This document shows positions 33,031-42,063 of a stretch of DNA of 48,177 nucleotides, piece after piece. The position numbers and the translations under genes were made by a program. The notes under the pieces were generated by a model. That model did no database searches, had not been told where the DNA came from, and saw only the letters and a list, made by a program, of their open reading frames with translations. Origin of the DNA: an uncultured Lachnospiraceae bacterium (GTDB lineage: Bacteria; Bacillota; Clostridia; Lachnospirales; Lachnospiraceae); NCBI GenBank assembly GCA_947565305.1, contig CANOFO010000010.1, positions 1 to 48,177 of the forward strand. Direction: 5' to 3'. The number at the start of each line of letters is the position of its first letter. Positions within the stretch are counted from its first letter, which is position 1.

Positions 33031-35817
33031 ATGATTCTGCTAAAAGCGAATGAGGAACTGAAATCGGTATTTGGGCGCATGATTAAGACCATGGGCGTAA
33101 ATGTTGCATGGAATGGCAGGTTTGTGGTATTGAATAATTTTCTGATTCTCTCTGGAAGCGTTCGCTCACTGGTGTTTAATTTTGATAACCGCAAAGTGAA
33201 CACGAACATTATTGAACTGCCAGATGGTGATGAGGGTGCAGATTTAGTGGAAAACAATGAAATACTGACCAACGTACTAAACATGACATTATATGCATTT
33301 GGCAAATGGGGCACAATCAAAGGACTGAAAGTAGACCAGGATTATAACCAGCTGAACAGCCTTTTCCAGGCAATTTTAAAAGATATCAGGATTAAACCGG
33401 GATTTCGGGATGATTATTTCCGTTTTTACAAAGATGAAATCCAGATGACATATGAAGAAGTCGTAGAGGCGGCTGTGGAAGAGGGAAAGCGTAAGGCACA
33501 GGATGCCAGGGAAGAGGAGGAACAGCCCGAGGAAGGACTGGGACTGTGGCATAAAATCTGCTGGCAGCCAGAGCAGTGTAAATTTGCGCAAAGTGAACTT
33601 TCCGCCTATGAGAAGCATGCTTCCCGTCTGGGCAATAACTTTTACCGTACCGGGCTCTGCTGTGCAAAATGTTCGGAGAAAATGTACATGGCAGTCTATC
33701 CGGAGGGAGAGGAACTTCTGGTAGAGACGGAGGAAGGGAAGGTTTACCTGGCAAGGAGTTACACCTGCAACCAATGTAATGTTTTCTATACGCCGCGTCC
33801 GGGGAAACTGCTGAAAGAGGGGGACGTCTATAAGCTGGAATTTGGCAGTGACCGGGAGGCATATGAAGATTACCGGAAGCTTTTAGGAGAAAGCGCGCAG
33901 CGCACGACAAATTATCATTTTAATGAGTATGAATGGGAGCGGGGCAGGACAAGGGAGCCGGAGACCATTGAGGAAGCCTGTGCGGAATTGGAGGATATGA
34001 CAGAGGAAGAACTTCTGGAGTTGGACGGCAAGCTGCAGGAGGGCTTCTATCCGCCGGAGAAAGCCAAGCCATATCAGAAGCGCATCCGTGACCTGCTGCA
34101 TGAAATGCACAAAAACAATGCCAGGGAAAAGGATGAGGGCATTTCATCAGGGGAAGAAAATATTTCGCATCAAAATGTCACAGATACAGGGCGCAGAGGA
34201 GATGGGAAAGGAAGCGGAAATGCGTCACAGAACGGTATTGGGAATGGATATGCGTTTGTAGGCAGCACAGCCAGAGGAACGGGAACTGGCGCAAAGAATG
34301 AAGATGGGGCAAGGAGCAGCGCAAAGAAGGGCAAGGAAGCCGGAGACCGTACGGTTTCCGGCAGCCTTAGCGCGCAGAAATCTGGCAATCTGGAAGATGG
34401 GCCCATCAGAGGAAATAGCAAGGCAGATGCCAGACCCCAGACAGCAGACGGTGTGGAAGATGACGTTTATGCGAAATACCAGGCGAGGATGAAGGTATTA
34501 GACCGTATGTCCTTGCGGCAGTTAGGGGAACTGCGCCATCAGATTCAGTCGGAGAGAGCATTGACGCATGACCAGAAAAAGGATTTCAACAGCCGGATTG
34601 ACGAATCATTATCTCGGCGGGAAGAGGAACATATTCTGCAAAAGGTCAAGGACTGTCAGGGCAAGCCGTACCATGTGGTTTCACGCATAGAATCAGAGGT
34701 GGCAAAGTCACAGGCTTCAGAGGCAGCAAAAGCGGAGGCACTGGCGCAGATAGGTGAGATAAAACGTGTGCGCGGGCAGCAGGAGGCAGAACAGTTAATC
34801 GCTGCAATGCCTGCGAATATGACGCGCAGCCAATACCATTCATTCCGGCAGAAGCTGGCGCAATACCAGGATGTAGACCTTTCGCCCTATGAAGACCAGC
34901 TGGAAGAGAAGGGCAGACAGGCGCAGAAAGCGGAACTTGATATTATGATGCGGCGGTTGGGTAAAAGCGACCGCAAAGGTCTGCTGAACATGCTGCAGCA
35001 GCTCAGGGAGGGGTTCTCCGGGAAGGATGCTGCTGCGGTGCAAAAACAGGTGGAAGAGAGAATCCGCAAGCTGGACGAGGCAGCCATAGATAAGATTTGT
35101 CCCAATATCCTTACCATGACATTTGATGAGGCAGCGGAAGCCTATGAGAAGATAGAGGGAGGCCCATTTTTGCCGGAACTGAAGACGAATACGTTGGAAA
35201 TGATAGATAAGCGGCTGACTAAGATAAAGATGGATGAATGTGCGCTGCTGGTGGATAAGCTGCGGGAGGATTTAAAGGGCAGGATTAAAGATATGGGGCG
35301 GCTTCATTTCTATGAAGTGCGCAAAGTGATGCGGGGAAATTGGGAGGAGCAGGAGGCAAAACTGTTTGCTAAGGCGTTGAATACATATGCTGCGGACCGC
35401 AGCCGTTATGAGTACCCCATACTGATTTGTGATTCTTCTGCCAAGAAGAACGGAAAAGAAGGATTTTTGCTGACGCCGGACCATATTTTTTATAACAGTA
35501 CATTTAACAGCGAGAAAATACCTGTCCGCGGGCTGCTGGGCATTGAGGGCAATACAGGGCTTTTAAACCGGGGAATTTACTTAAAACGCGGAAATGGCGT
35601 AAAGACAAAAATTCCAGGAGGAATACCGGCAAAAGAACTGGATGTATTTGCCAGAATACTCGAGGGGTTTGTCTCGTATTTACAGGAAAAACCCGAGTCC
35701 AGGAGTATCACCTATCTGGCAAAAGAAACACATGAAGTGAAATGCTGCTATCGGTGCGGGTATACTTACCGTGGCGGAAATGTCTGCCCGAAATGTGGAA
35801 ACCAGGCGAATCAATAG
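33031..35817 (+). CDS. large hypothetical protein with zinc-ribbon motifs
   Basis: This 928-residue protein of unknown function has no signal peptide or membrane segment. Residues 1-150 are globular (V-A-W-N-G-R-F-V-V-L start). A Cys cluster at about 180-255 (C-W-Q-P-E-Q-C, C-C-A-K-C, C-N-Q-C) suggests metal binding. Residues about 370-475 are a low-complexity Gly/Ser/Lys-rich linker, 480-790 are strongly helical and charged, about 790-890 form a beta-rich domain that resembles bacterial PH-like modules (G-F-L-L-T-P-D-H-I-F-Y-N-S), and the end is a classic zinc ribbon with C906, C909, C919 and C922. GTGGAGG precedes the ATG. Long linkers and paired ribbons suggest a scaffold, but this is inference. 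Confidence 0.85.
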   Translation: MILLKANEELKSVFGRMIKTMGVNVAWNGRFVVLNNFLILSGSVRSLVFNFDNRKVNTNIIELPDGDEGADLVENNEILTNVLNMTLYAFGKWGTIKGLKVDQDYNQLNSLFQAILKDIRIKPGFRDDYFRFYKDEIQMTYEEVVEAAVEEGKRKAQDAREEEEQPEEGLGLWHKICWQPEQCKFAQSELSAYEKHASRLGNNFYRTGLCCAKCSEKMYMAVYPEGEELLVETEEGKVYLARSYTCNQCNVFYTPRPGKLLKEGDVYKLEFGSDREAYEDYRKLLGESAQRTTNYHFNEYEWERGRTREPETIEEACAELEDMTEEELLELDGKLQEGFYPPEKAKPYQKRIRDLLHEMHKNNAREKDEGISSGEENISHQNVTDTGRRGDGKGSGNASQNGIGNGYAFVGSTARGTGTGAKNEDGARSSAKKGKEAGDRTVSGSLSAQKSGNLEDGPIRGNSKADARPQTADGVEDDVYAKYQARMKVLDRMSLRQLGELRHQIQSERALTHDQKKDFNSRIDESLSRREEEHILQKVKDCQGKPYHVVSRIESEVAKSQASEAAKAEALAQIGEIKRVRGQQEAEQLIAAMPANMTRSQYHSFRQKLAQYQDVDLSPYEDQLEEKGRQAQKAELDIMMRRLGKSDRKGLLNMLQQLREGFSGKDAAAVQKQVEERIRKLDEAAIDKICPNILTMTFDEAAEAYEKIEGGPFLPELKTNTLEMIDKRLTKIKMDECALLVDKLREDLKGRIKDMGRLHFYEVRKVMRGNWEEQEAKLFAKALNTYAADRSRYEYPILICDSSAKKNGKEGFLLTPDHIFYNSTFNSEKIPVRGLLGIEGNTGLLNRGIYLKRGNGVKTKIPGGIPAKELDVFARILEGFVSYLQEKPESRSITYLAKETHEVKCCYRCGYTYRGGNVCPKCGNQANQ

Positions 35818-35833
35818 AAGTGTGGGGGGAAGG

Positions 35834-35896
35834 CACGGAAATCAATTTTCACAATATCCTTATAATTTAAGGATATTGTGAAAATTGATTTCCGTG
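35834..35896. terminator. 29-bp perfect inverted repeat between convergent genes
   Basis: Twenty-nine bases starting CACGGAAATC at 35834 are exactly complementary to the 29 bases ending at 35896, with a 5-base loop TAATT. It lies between the stops of the 928-residue protein gene and the 85-residue gene on the other strand. Position fits a bidirectional terminator, although there is no strong T-run on either side and the stem is unusually long, so a small mobile palindrome is the alternative. Confidence 0.7.
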
Positions 35897-35908
35897 GGAA
35901 AAGGCCTC

Positions 35909-36166
35909 TCAGTCTTTCCCCATCCAGCTGCGCAGAGGATTGACCTGTGCAGCTTTTTTCATAATATCATCTGCATTCTGCAGCAGGTAACTGCTTAGCT
36001 GCTGTATTTCTTCCTCCGTAAATCCCGAGGATTTCTCTACTTTTGCGGAGGGGAGGATATATTCTGCAAAATCTTTGCCTCGTTCAAAGGATACATGGAC
36101 AATTTTCTGATCTTTTTTGGTGATGATACCGGAATATGTCATGCGGATTTCTTCTGATTGTTTCAT
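35909..36166 (-). CDS. small hypothetical protein
   Basis: This encodes 85 residues. An N-terminal beta-rich part (M-T-Y-S-G-I-I-T-K-K-D-Q-K-I-V-H-V-S-F-E-R-G) is followed by a helical C-terminal part (F-T-E-E-E-I-Q-Q-L-S-S-Y-L). It has no signal peptide or cysteines. AAAAGGGGG lies about ten bases upstream of the ATG on the minus strand. It stands alone, convergent with the gene before it and divergent from the CotH gene. I do not recognise a characterised family. Confidence 0.7.
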   Translation of the reverse strand: MKQSEEIRMTYSGIITKKDQKIVHVSFERGKDFAEYILPSAKVEKSSGFTEEEIQQLSSYLLQNADDIMKKAAQVNPLRSWMGKD

Positions 36167-36185
36167 GGGAATGCCCCCTTTTCTG

Positions 36186-36240
36186 AGCGGCTGGACGTGC
36201 CAAATGCATGTGAAAACTCATCCTGCATTTGGCGGTCGCT
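36186..36240. repeat. hairpin in the divergent 36167-36414 gap
   Basis: GCCAAATGCA (36199-36208) pairs perfectly with TGCATTTGGC (36224-36233) around a 15-base loop, with a possible outer pairing AGCG/CGCT (36186-36189, 36237-36240). It lies just upstream of both divergent genes, so it is not a gene-end terminator; it may be regulatory or a small repeat. Nothing else clear was seen in this 248-base gap, apart from the GAGAAGGAGG ribosome site of the CotH gene. Confidence 0.55.
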
Positions 36241-36414
36241 TGCACTGTAAATATGATTTTCAGTCTCTTTAAACAAAATTATAACGTATTTTGCAAAAAA
36301 AACAACAAGGAGATTTTGAAAATTGATTCCTCTTAGCCTCTGTTTTGTGTTAAAATGTTACTAGCTATTATTTGTTGCAATCTCTAATAGACAACACAGG
36401 AGAAGGAGGTTTTT

Positions 36415-39400
36415 ATGAAGCATAACTTTAGGAATGTGCCATGGGGGAGGCTGTTGTCTGTCATTTTGGCAGCAACACTATTGATTTCCGGTCTGGAGAC
36501 GTCATTGTTTGTCCAGGCGGCAGAAGGGGGTACTATTTCTATCGGGACGGCGGAGGACTTGCAGAAGATTGGCACGGACGCTGCCTATCCCATGAGCGGG
36601 GATTATCGGCTGACCGCCGACATTGATTTGTCCGGCAGCAATTGGGAGCCGATGGGCGGTCATCTGGGGAACAAGGGGACCTGTAACCCCACAGAAGAAA
36701 ATGTGTTTTCTGGGACCTTTGATGGTCAGGGGCATGTGATTTCGGGACTGACCATCAATCTCAGTGATTCTATTAATGAGGTCAATAAGTATGGGCAGGT
36801 GGGGCTTTTCAGCGTCATTGGCTCTAACGATGCGAGCGATTACGCGGAGGTGAAAAACCTGATTTTTACGGATGTCAATATCCATACAGATTTCCCGGAT
36901 GGATTGGCAGCGGTAGGTACGCTGGCAGGAGAGGTCAATGGTTATGCCAACATTTCCGGTATTGTCGTTGTGGATGGAACCTTGATGGTCAATCCTACAG
37001 GAATCTGTGATACCGTGGGCGCGGGTGGAATCATCGGTGAGTGCAGGACCTCTGATTCTTCGATTATGAACAATTTTATTTCTGTGAAGGATTGTTACAA
37101 TGGGGCAGATGTTTTTGCCGACGGTTCGCGGACAGATTTAGTTTATGCAGCCGGTATCATTGGACGTGTGGCACAGTCTGCCTGTAAGACGGTTTCCCAG
37201 TGTGTCAATACCGGAATTGTACAGTATGCAGGTTACGATGCGTTTGGCATTGCCACAGCGCAGAATGGAAACGCGAGTTTCCTGAGCACGCTTACTGACT
37301 GTTATATTCCGTCTTCTCTGGAACAGCAGATTCTTGGAGGAGTAACAGCGGTCAAGGATAAGGAACTGCTGAGCGGTACGCTTGTTGGCAATCTCTCTGC
37401 CGATACGTGGCAGGCGGAAAAGGGCTGTTACCCGGTCCCGAAGTTTTGTCTGACATCCAGCGCGGCGGGCAGAATTTATCTCTCCGGGCTGTCGCTTACG
37501 TTTGCAGAGGGGGAGAACGCTTCCGGTGTAAGGACGGAGATTGTGCTTCCGCAGACAGCGGGCAGCGATGCGATTACCTGGAGCAGCAGCGAAGAGAAGG
37601 CGCTGACGATTGAAGGTGATAAGGCGATTGCCCATCCGGCTGAAATTGGTATGGATACGACGGTATTGCTGACCGCACATTCAGACAAAGGATACAGCCG
37701 CAGCTTTAAGATTGTAGTATTGTCAGACAATGCGCAGGTGGCTGCATTTGACCAGCCTTATGCTAAGGTGAACACTCCGCTTGAGGTTACGGTCTCGAAT
37801 TTGCCGGAGGGCAGCAGCTTGAACTACCAGTGGAGCGTGGGCGGAACAGCCATTTCCAATACCGGCAACAGCTATACGCCGACCGAAAATGATTTGGAGA
37901 AATTCATTTCTGTAGCGATTACGACTGCGGACGGCAGCGTGAGCTGGAATCTGTCTACCTATTGCAGTGAGCTTCCGGTTGTTTATATAGATACCAATGA
38001 TGGACAGGAAGTAAACAGTAATACGGTAGCAAAGGATGCCGTGATGAAGATTCAGGGGAATGACGAATTTAACGACCAATCCTATTGGTATGATGGTAAG
38101 ACAACCATTAAAGGCCGGGGGAATTCTACCTGGAGTCAGGCGGTGGCATGGAGGGTGAAGAAACCCTATAAATTAAAGCTTGGCACGAAGGCAAATCTGC
38201 TGGGGCTTGGCACGAATAACAAGAAAGCCAGCAAGAATACCAATAAGCATTGGGTGCTTCTGGCAAATATGATTGACCATACAAATATGCGAAATGAGCT
38301 GGCATATAATTTTTCCAAGGATATCGGCATGGAAGTGTCTATGGGCACAACCAATGTGGTGCTGATTCTGAATGGGCAGTATCAGGGAATCTATGAGTTG
38401 GCTGAGCATGTGCGGGTAGGTTCCGCGCGTGTCAATGTCCATGATTGGGAAGGGCTGGCAGATGACATAGCAGAGGCAATCTGTCTGCAGAATCCTACAC
38501 TCAAACAATCTGATTTGGAAGAGGCAATGGAGCAGGATTACAGTTGGGTGACGACCAAGGAGGTTGCGTTTAAAAACAACACCTACAGGATATCTGATTA
38601 TTATACCGAGGATATTCCCGAAGTCACAGGTGGATTTCTGCTGGATATGGATTTCAGGTCTACCTCAGACCAGTACAAATATATTTCTACATTCCCCACG
38701 AAATATGGGAATATTCCTATGTTTTTCCGTTCGCCGGAATATGCGAAAACGAGCGATGTGATGATGGCATATGCCAAAAATTATCTGGATGCCTATGAAG
38801 CAGCGTTGCGCAGCCCTGATTTTACAACGGATTATAATGGGCAGAAGGTTCATTACACGGACTTATTTGAACTGGACTCCCTGCTGCAGTATTGGCTCTT
38901 GTGCGAGTATGTGAACAACTGGGATTCCATGAAGAACAGTACCTATCTCTATAAAGATATAGAGGGCAAGGCGAAGATGGGACCAGCGTGGGATTATGAC
39001 TGGGCATGGGGCAATATCAATATGTACAGTATGACGGGACCCTTCGTGTATGATAATTGGCATACTACGCTCTGCGGTATGGACACGTTCCAGGGCGGTT
39101 TTGCGGAGCAGGGTTATCAGAAGGAGCAGTGGAACCGCTATCTGGTGAAAGACCCCTATTTCGTGACAAAGGCATTTGAATTTTATAAAGAAAATCGTCC
39201 TACCGTCATCGAGGATATCATGAAAGAAGGCGGTACGATTGATGCTCTGCAGGAGAAATACCGTTCGGCATCCCTGGCTAATGATGACAAGTGGGCTTAT
39301 TCATATGATAATTGCAGCGGGTTTGCCTTTGTAAATGGGCAGAAGGTACAGACGACAAGCCAGACATTTGATGCAGCAGTTGAATCTTTAAAGACCTTTA

Positions 39401-41172
39401 TTGAGAAGCGTGTTGAGTGGATGGATGCGCAGTTTACAGATGTACAGGGGTTCTACCGTTCCCTTGGCAATCAGGTATCCTCTAAAATTACGGTGACTGC
39501 TGTGGAGGACAGCACAGACGGCACGGTGACTGCCAAGGCAAAAGTAACCGATGCCAATGTAGATGCCGTGACTTTCTTGATAAATGGCAGGAAAGCAGAA
39601 GCAGGAGGCAGCACGGTTATTCCGCTTACGGATGGAGAGGCAAGCATTGTGGTGGACAACAGGCTTCTGGAGGCAGCGGATGGCGTCATGAATACCATTG
39701 AGGTTTTGGGTCTTAAGGGAAATAATTATGTAACCAATGCCATGAACTTTACAAATATCATAACAACATATGTGGTAGTGCCAGATGCTCTGACGGGAAC
39801 TGTTACTGTAACCTCAAGCCGGGAAGGCAATGCCTCCTATCCGGGAGACACGCTGACAGCCGCGGTAGGCGATGATACCAATAATACCGGAGAACTCAGT
39901 TATCAGTGGTATGCAGGAGAGACAGCGATTACAGGGGCAACCAGTGCAGCGTATGAACTGACGGAAGCCGAAATCGGCAAATCTGTGAGCGTTAAGGTGG
40001 CAAGTACTGTAGAGACCGGAACAATTCAGGGTAAATATAAAGGTACGGTGAGCCAAGATCCAGATAAAGTTCCGCAGAAATTGACGGGAACGGTTACCGT
40101 AACTTCAAGTCGGGAAGGCAATGCCTCCTATCCCGGAGACACTCTGACAGCTACGGTAGGCGATGATACCAATAATACCGGAGAACTCAGCTACCAGTGG
40201 TATGCAGGGGAGACGGCAATTGCCGGGGCAGTAAGTGCAACGTATGAACTGACGGAAGCTGAGATTGGGAAATCTGTGAGCGTTAAGGTGGCAAGCAGCG
40301 TAGAGACTGGAACAATCCAGGGAACTTATGCAGGAACAGTTACTGAGGAAACAGAACCGGGACCAGAACCGGGACCGGAAGTGCCAGCGGAACTGACAGG
40401 AACGGTCACGGTATCGTCTGCCCGAAGCGGCGGAATTTCGTATCCGGGAGATGTGCTGACTGCAACCGTTTCGCAGGACAATAATACTGGAATACTGAGT
40501 TACCAATGGTATGCAAATAATGCCAGGATTACAGGGGCTGCGAATAAGTCGTACGTGCTGACAGCCAATGATATCGGCAAGAAGCTGACTGTGGAGGTCA
40601 CAAGTTCTGTGGAGACAGGGAAGATAAGCGGAACATATGCGGGCAAAGTGGAAGCACAGCCTGTGCAGCCAATCAAGGCGACAAGCATTTCCTTATCTGC
40701 CAAGAGCAAGAAAATGTACGCATATCAGACGCTGCAATTAAAGGCAATAGTTAATCCTAAAGGAGCATCTCAGAACGTTTCCTATAAGGTTGACAAGAAG
40801 TCTATTGCCATGGTATCAAACAGTGGGTTAGTGACTGCCAAAATGCCAGGAAAAGTAAAAGTTACAGTTGAGGCGACAGACGGAAGCAACGTGAAAGCGA
40901 CTTATACGATTACTGTGTTAAAGCCGGTAATCAAAGTCAGCGGCAAAACGACAGTTAAGCCCAGAAAATCTATTACGCTGACAGCGAAGGCTTTTGGATT
41001 GAAAGGCACTGTAAAGTGGAAATTAGATGCCAAGGGCAAGAAATTGCTCAAACTGAATAAGACAAAAGGAAATAAGGTAAAGCTGACAGCCAAGAAGAAT
41101 GCTGGAACAGCAAAACTGACAATCAGCTGTGGAAAGAAGAAAGTCACGAAAACGATTCGTGTAAAGAAGTAA
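36415..41172 (+). CDS. secreted CotH-family protein with Ig-like and Big2 repeats
   Basis: This 1585-residue exported protein has a signal peptide at about 1-36, a GLUG/beta-helix-like region at about 40-340 (E-D-L-Q-K-I-G start, F-S-G-T-F-D-G-Q-G-H), an Ig-like part at about 350-520, and a CotH kinase-like domain at about 520-1005 (G-R-G-N-S-T-W near 567; W-D-Y-D-W at 859-863 with the two metal-binding Asp residues D860 and D862). Three Ig-like repeats of about 97 residues follow (about 1126-1414), then a Big2 domain (about 1420-1500) and a Lys-rich C-terminal domain. CotH is a spore-coat protein kinase in Bacillus; here the adhesive domains suggest a surface or secreted enzyme. There is no LPxTG motif, so anchoring is unclear. 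GAGAAGGAGG precedes the ATG. Confidence 0.93.
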   Translation: MKHNFRNVPWGRLLSVILAATLLISGLETSLFVQAAEGGTISIGTAEDLQKIGTDAAYPMSGDYRLTADIDLSGSNWEPMGGHLGNKGTCNPTEENVFSGTFDGQGHVISGLTINLSDSINEVNKYGQVGLFSVIGSNDASDYAEVKNLIFTDVNIHTDFPDGLAAVGTLAGEVNGYANISGIVVVDGTLMVNPTGICDTVGAGGIIGECRTSDSSIMNNFISVKDCYNGADVFADGSRTDLVYAAGIIGRVAQSACKTVSQCVNTGIVQYAGYDAFGIATAQNGNASFLSTLTDCYIPSSLEQQILGGVTAVKDKELLSGTLVGNLSADTWQAEKGCYPVPKFCLTSSAAGRIYLSGLSLTFAEGENASGVRTEIVLPQTAGSDAITWSSSEEKALTIEGDKAIAHPAEIGMDTTVLLTAHSDKGYSRSFKIVVLSDNAQVAAFDQPYAKVNTPLEVTVSNLPEGSSLNYQWSVGGTAISNTGNSYTPTENDLEKFISVAITTADGSVSWNLSTYCSELPVVYIDTNDGQEVNSNTVAKDAVMKIQGNDEFNDQSYWYDGKTTIKGRGNSTWSQAVAWRVKKPYKLKLGTKANLLGLGTNNKKASKNTNKHWVLLANMIDHTNMRNELAYNFSKDIGMEVSMGTTNVVLILNGQYQGIYELAEHVRVGSARVNVHDWEGLADDIAEAICLQNPTLKQSDLEEAMEQDYSWVTTKEVAFKNNTYRISDYYTEDIPEVTGGFLLDMDFRSTSDQYKYISTFPTKYGNIPMFFRSPEYAKTSDVMMAYAKNYLDAYEAALRSPDFTTDYNGQKVHYTDLFELDSLLQYWLLCEYVNNWDSMKNSTYLYKDIEGKAKMGPAWDYDWAWGNINMYSMTGPFVYDNWHTTLCGMDTFQGGFAEQGYQKEQWNRYLVKDPYFVTKAFEFYKENRPTVIEDIMKEGGTIDALQEKYRSASLANDDKWAYSYDNCSGFAFVNGQKVQTTSQTFDAAVESLKTFIEKRVEWMDAQFTDVQGFYRSLGNQVSSKITVTAVEDSTDGTVTAKAKVTDANVDAVTFLINGRKAEAGGSTVIPLTDGEASIVVDNRLLEAADGVMNTIEVLGLKGNNYVTNAMNFTNIITTYVVVPDALTGTVTVTSSREGNASYPGDTLTAAVGDDTNNTGELSYQWYAGETAITGATSAAYELTEAEIGKSVSVKVASTVETGTIQGKYKGTVSQDPDKVPQKLTGTVTVTSSREGNASYPGDTLTATVGDDTNNTGELSYQWYAGETAIAGAVSATYELTEAEIGKSVSVKVASSVETGTIQGTYAGTVTEETEPGPEPGPEVPAELTGTVTVSSARSGGISYPGDVLTATVSQDNNTGILSYQWYANNARITGAANKSYVLTANDIGKKLTVEVTSSVETGKISGTYAGKVEAQPVQPIKATSISLSAKSKKMYAYQTLQLKAIVNPKGASQNVSYKVDKKSIAMVSNSGLVTAKMPGKVKVTVEATDGSNVKATYTITVLKPVIKVSGKTTVKPRKSITLTAKAFGLKGTVKWKLDAKGKKLLKLNKTKGNKVKLTAKKNAGTAKLTISCGKKKVTKTIRVKK
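39790..40655 (+). repeat. three tandem Ig-like coding repeats
   Basis: Units begin at 39790, 40081 and 40393 with L-T-G-T-V-T-V. The first two are 291 bases apart and nearly identical in long stretches (for example N-A-S-Y-P-G-D-T-L-T and the L-S-Y-Q-W-Y-A-G-E-T-A-I block), pointing to recent duplication. The third is more diverged and is preceded by a Pro/Glu-Gly spacer. Confidence 0.85.
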
Positions 41173-41211
41173 ATTGTACAAAGTGAAAGAACGGAAAGGA
41201 ATGAGCAGTGC

Positions 41212-42060
41212 ATGAAACTGGGAATAACCATGGAAGGCGGGGCAAGCCGCACAGTGTTTAGCTGCGGCGTGGCAGATGCATTTTTAGAGGAAGGGATTAT
41301 GCCAGATTATTTTATCGGCGTGTCGGCAGGAATTGCCTATGGGGTGTCCTATCTCTCCGGGCAGAAAGGCAGAAATCTGACGATTATCCAGAAATACATG
41401 AACGATAAACGGTATATGGGAGTGCATCACCTGTTAAAGAACAGGAATTTTTACAATATTCCCTTTGTCTTTGAGGAGATACCGAACAAACTGGAAGCTT
41501 TCGACTATGATGCGTTTGAAGCGTTTCCGGGAAAAGTGGAGGCGTGTGTTACCAACATCCATACTGGCAAAGCAGAGTATCTGGAAGTGCCCAGGAAGGA
41601 TGAAAAATCTGAGGTGTTGGTGGCAAGCTGTGCACTGCCAATCCTCTTCCAGCCAGTGAAGATTGGCAGACGTTATTACCTCGATGGCGGCGTGTCGGAC
41701 TCCATTCCTTACAAACACGCCATCGAGGAGGGCTGCGATAAAAATATCGTCATCCTTACCAGAGAGCGCGGTTACGTCAAAAAATCGGAGCGTGCGGGCA
41801 AAATTTCCATCAAATTATATAAGAAATACCCTCATATTGTGGAAGATTTAAAGACGCGTCCACAAAGATATAATGCCTGTATGAAAGAGCTGCTGGAAAA
41901 GGAAAAAGCTGGCGAGGTGTTTGTGATTGCACCGGAGACGACTTATGGCATCAGCAGGACTGAGTCTAACCCTGGCAAATTGATAATGCTTTATGAGGAA
42001 GGATACCAGCAGGCGAAACGTCAGATGGCAGATTTGAAACGGTATTTGGGAAGGGAGTAA
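41212..42060 (+). CDS. patatin-like phospholipase family protein
   Basis: This 282-residue protein has the patatin fold with a Ser-Asp dyad: the oxyanion loop E-G-G-A-S-R near residues 8-13, nucleophile Ser38 in G-V-S-A-G, and Asp158 in D-G-G-V-S-D-S-I-P. It should be a lipid acyl hydrolase; the substrate is unknown. It resembles the YjjU/RssA-like bacterial group and has no signal peptide. Its stop is three bases before the sbcD start, indicating an operon with sbcDC, and it begins 39 bases after the CotH gene. Confidence 0.92.
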   Translation: MKLGITMEGGASRTVFSCGVADAFLEEGIMPDYFIGVSAGIAYGVSYLSGQKGRNLTIIQKYMNDKRYMGVHHLLKNRNFYNIPFVFEEIPNKLEAFDYDAFEAFPGKVEACVTNIHTGKAEYLEVPRKDEKSEVLVASCALPILFQPVKIGRRYYLDGGVSDSIPYKHAIEEGCDKNIVILTRERGYVKKSERAGKISIKLYKKYPHIVEDLKTRPQRYNACMKELLEKEKAGEVFVIAPETTYGISRTESNPGKLIMLYEEGYQQAKRQMADLKRYLGRE

Positions 42061-42063
42061 TGC

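Noticed and set aside
39790..40655. Repeats considered as a CRISPR or intergenic tandem array
   Set aside because: Units are about 97 codons long, in frame and encode Ig-like domains.
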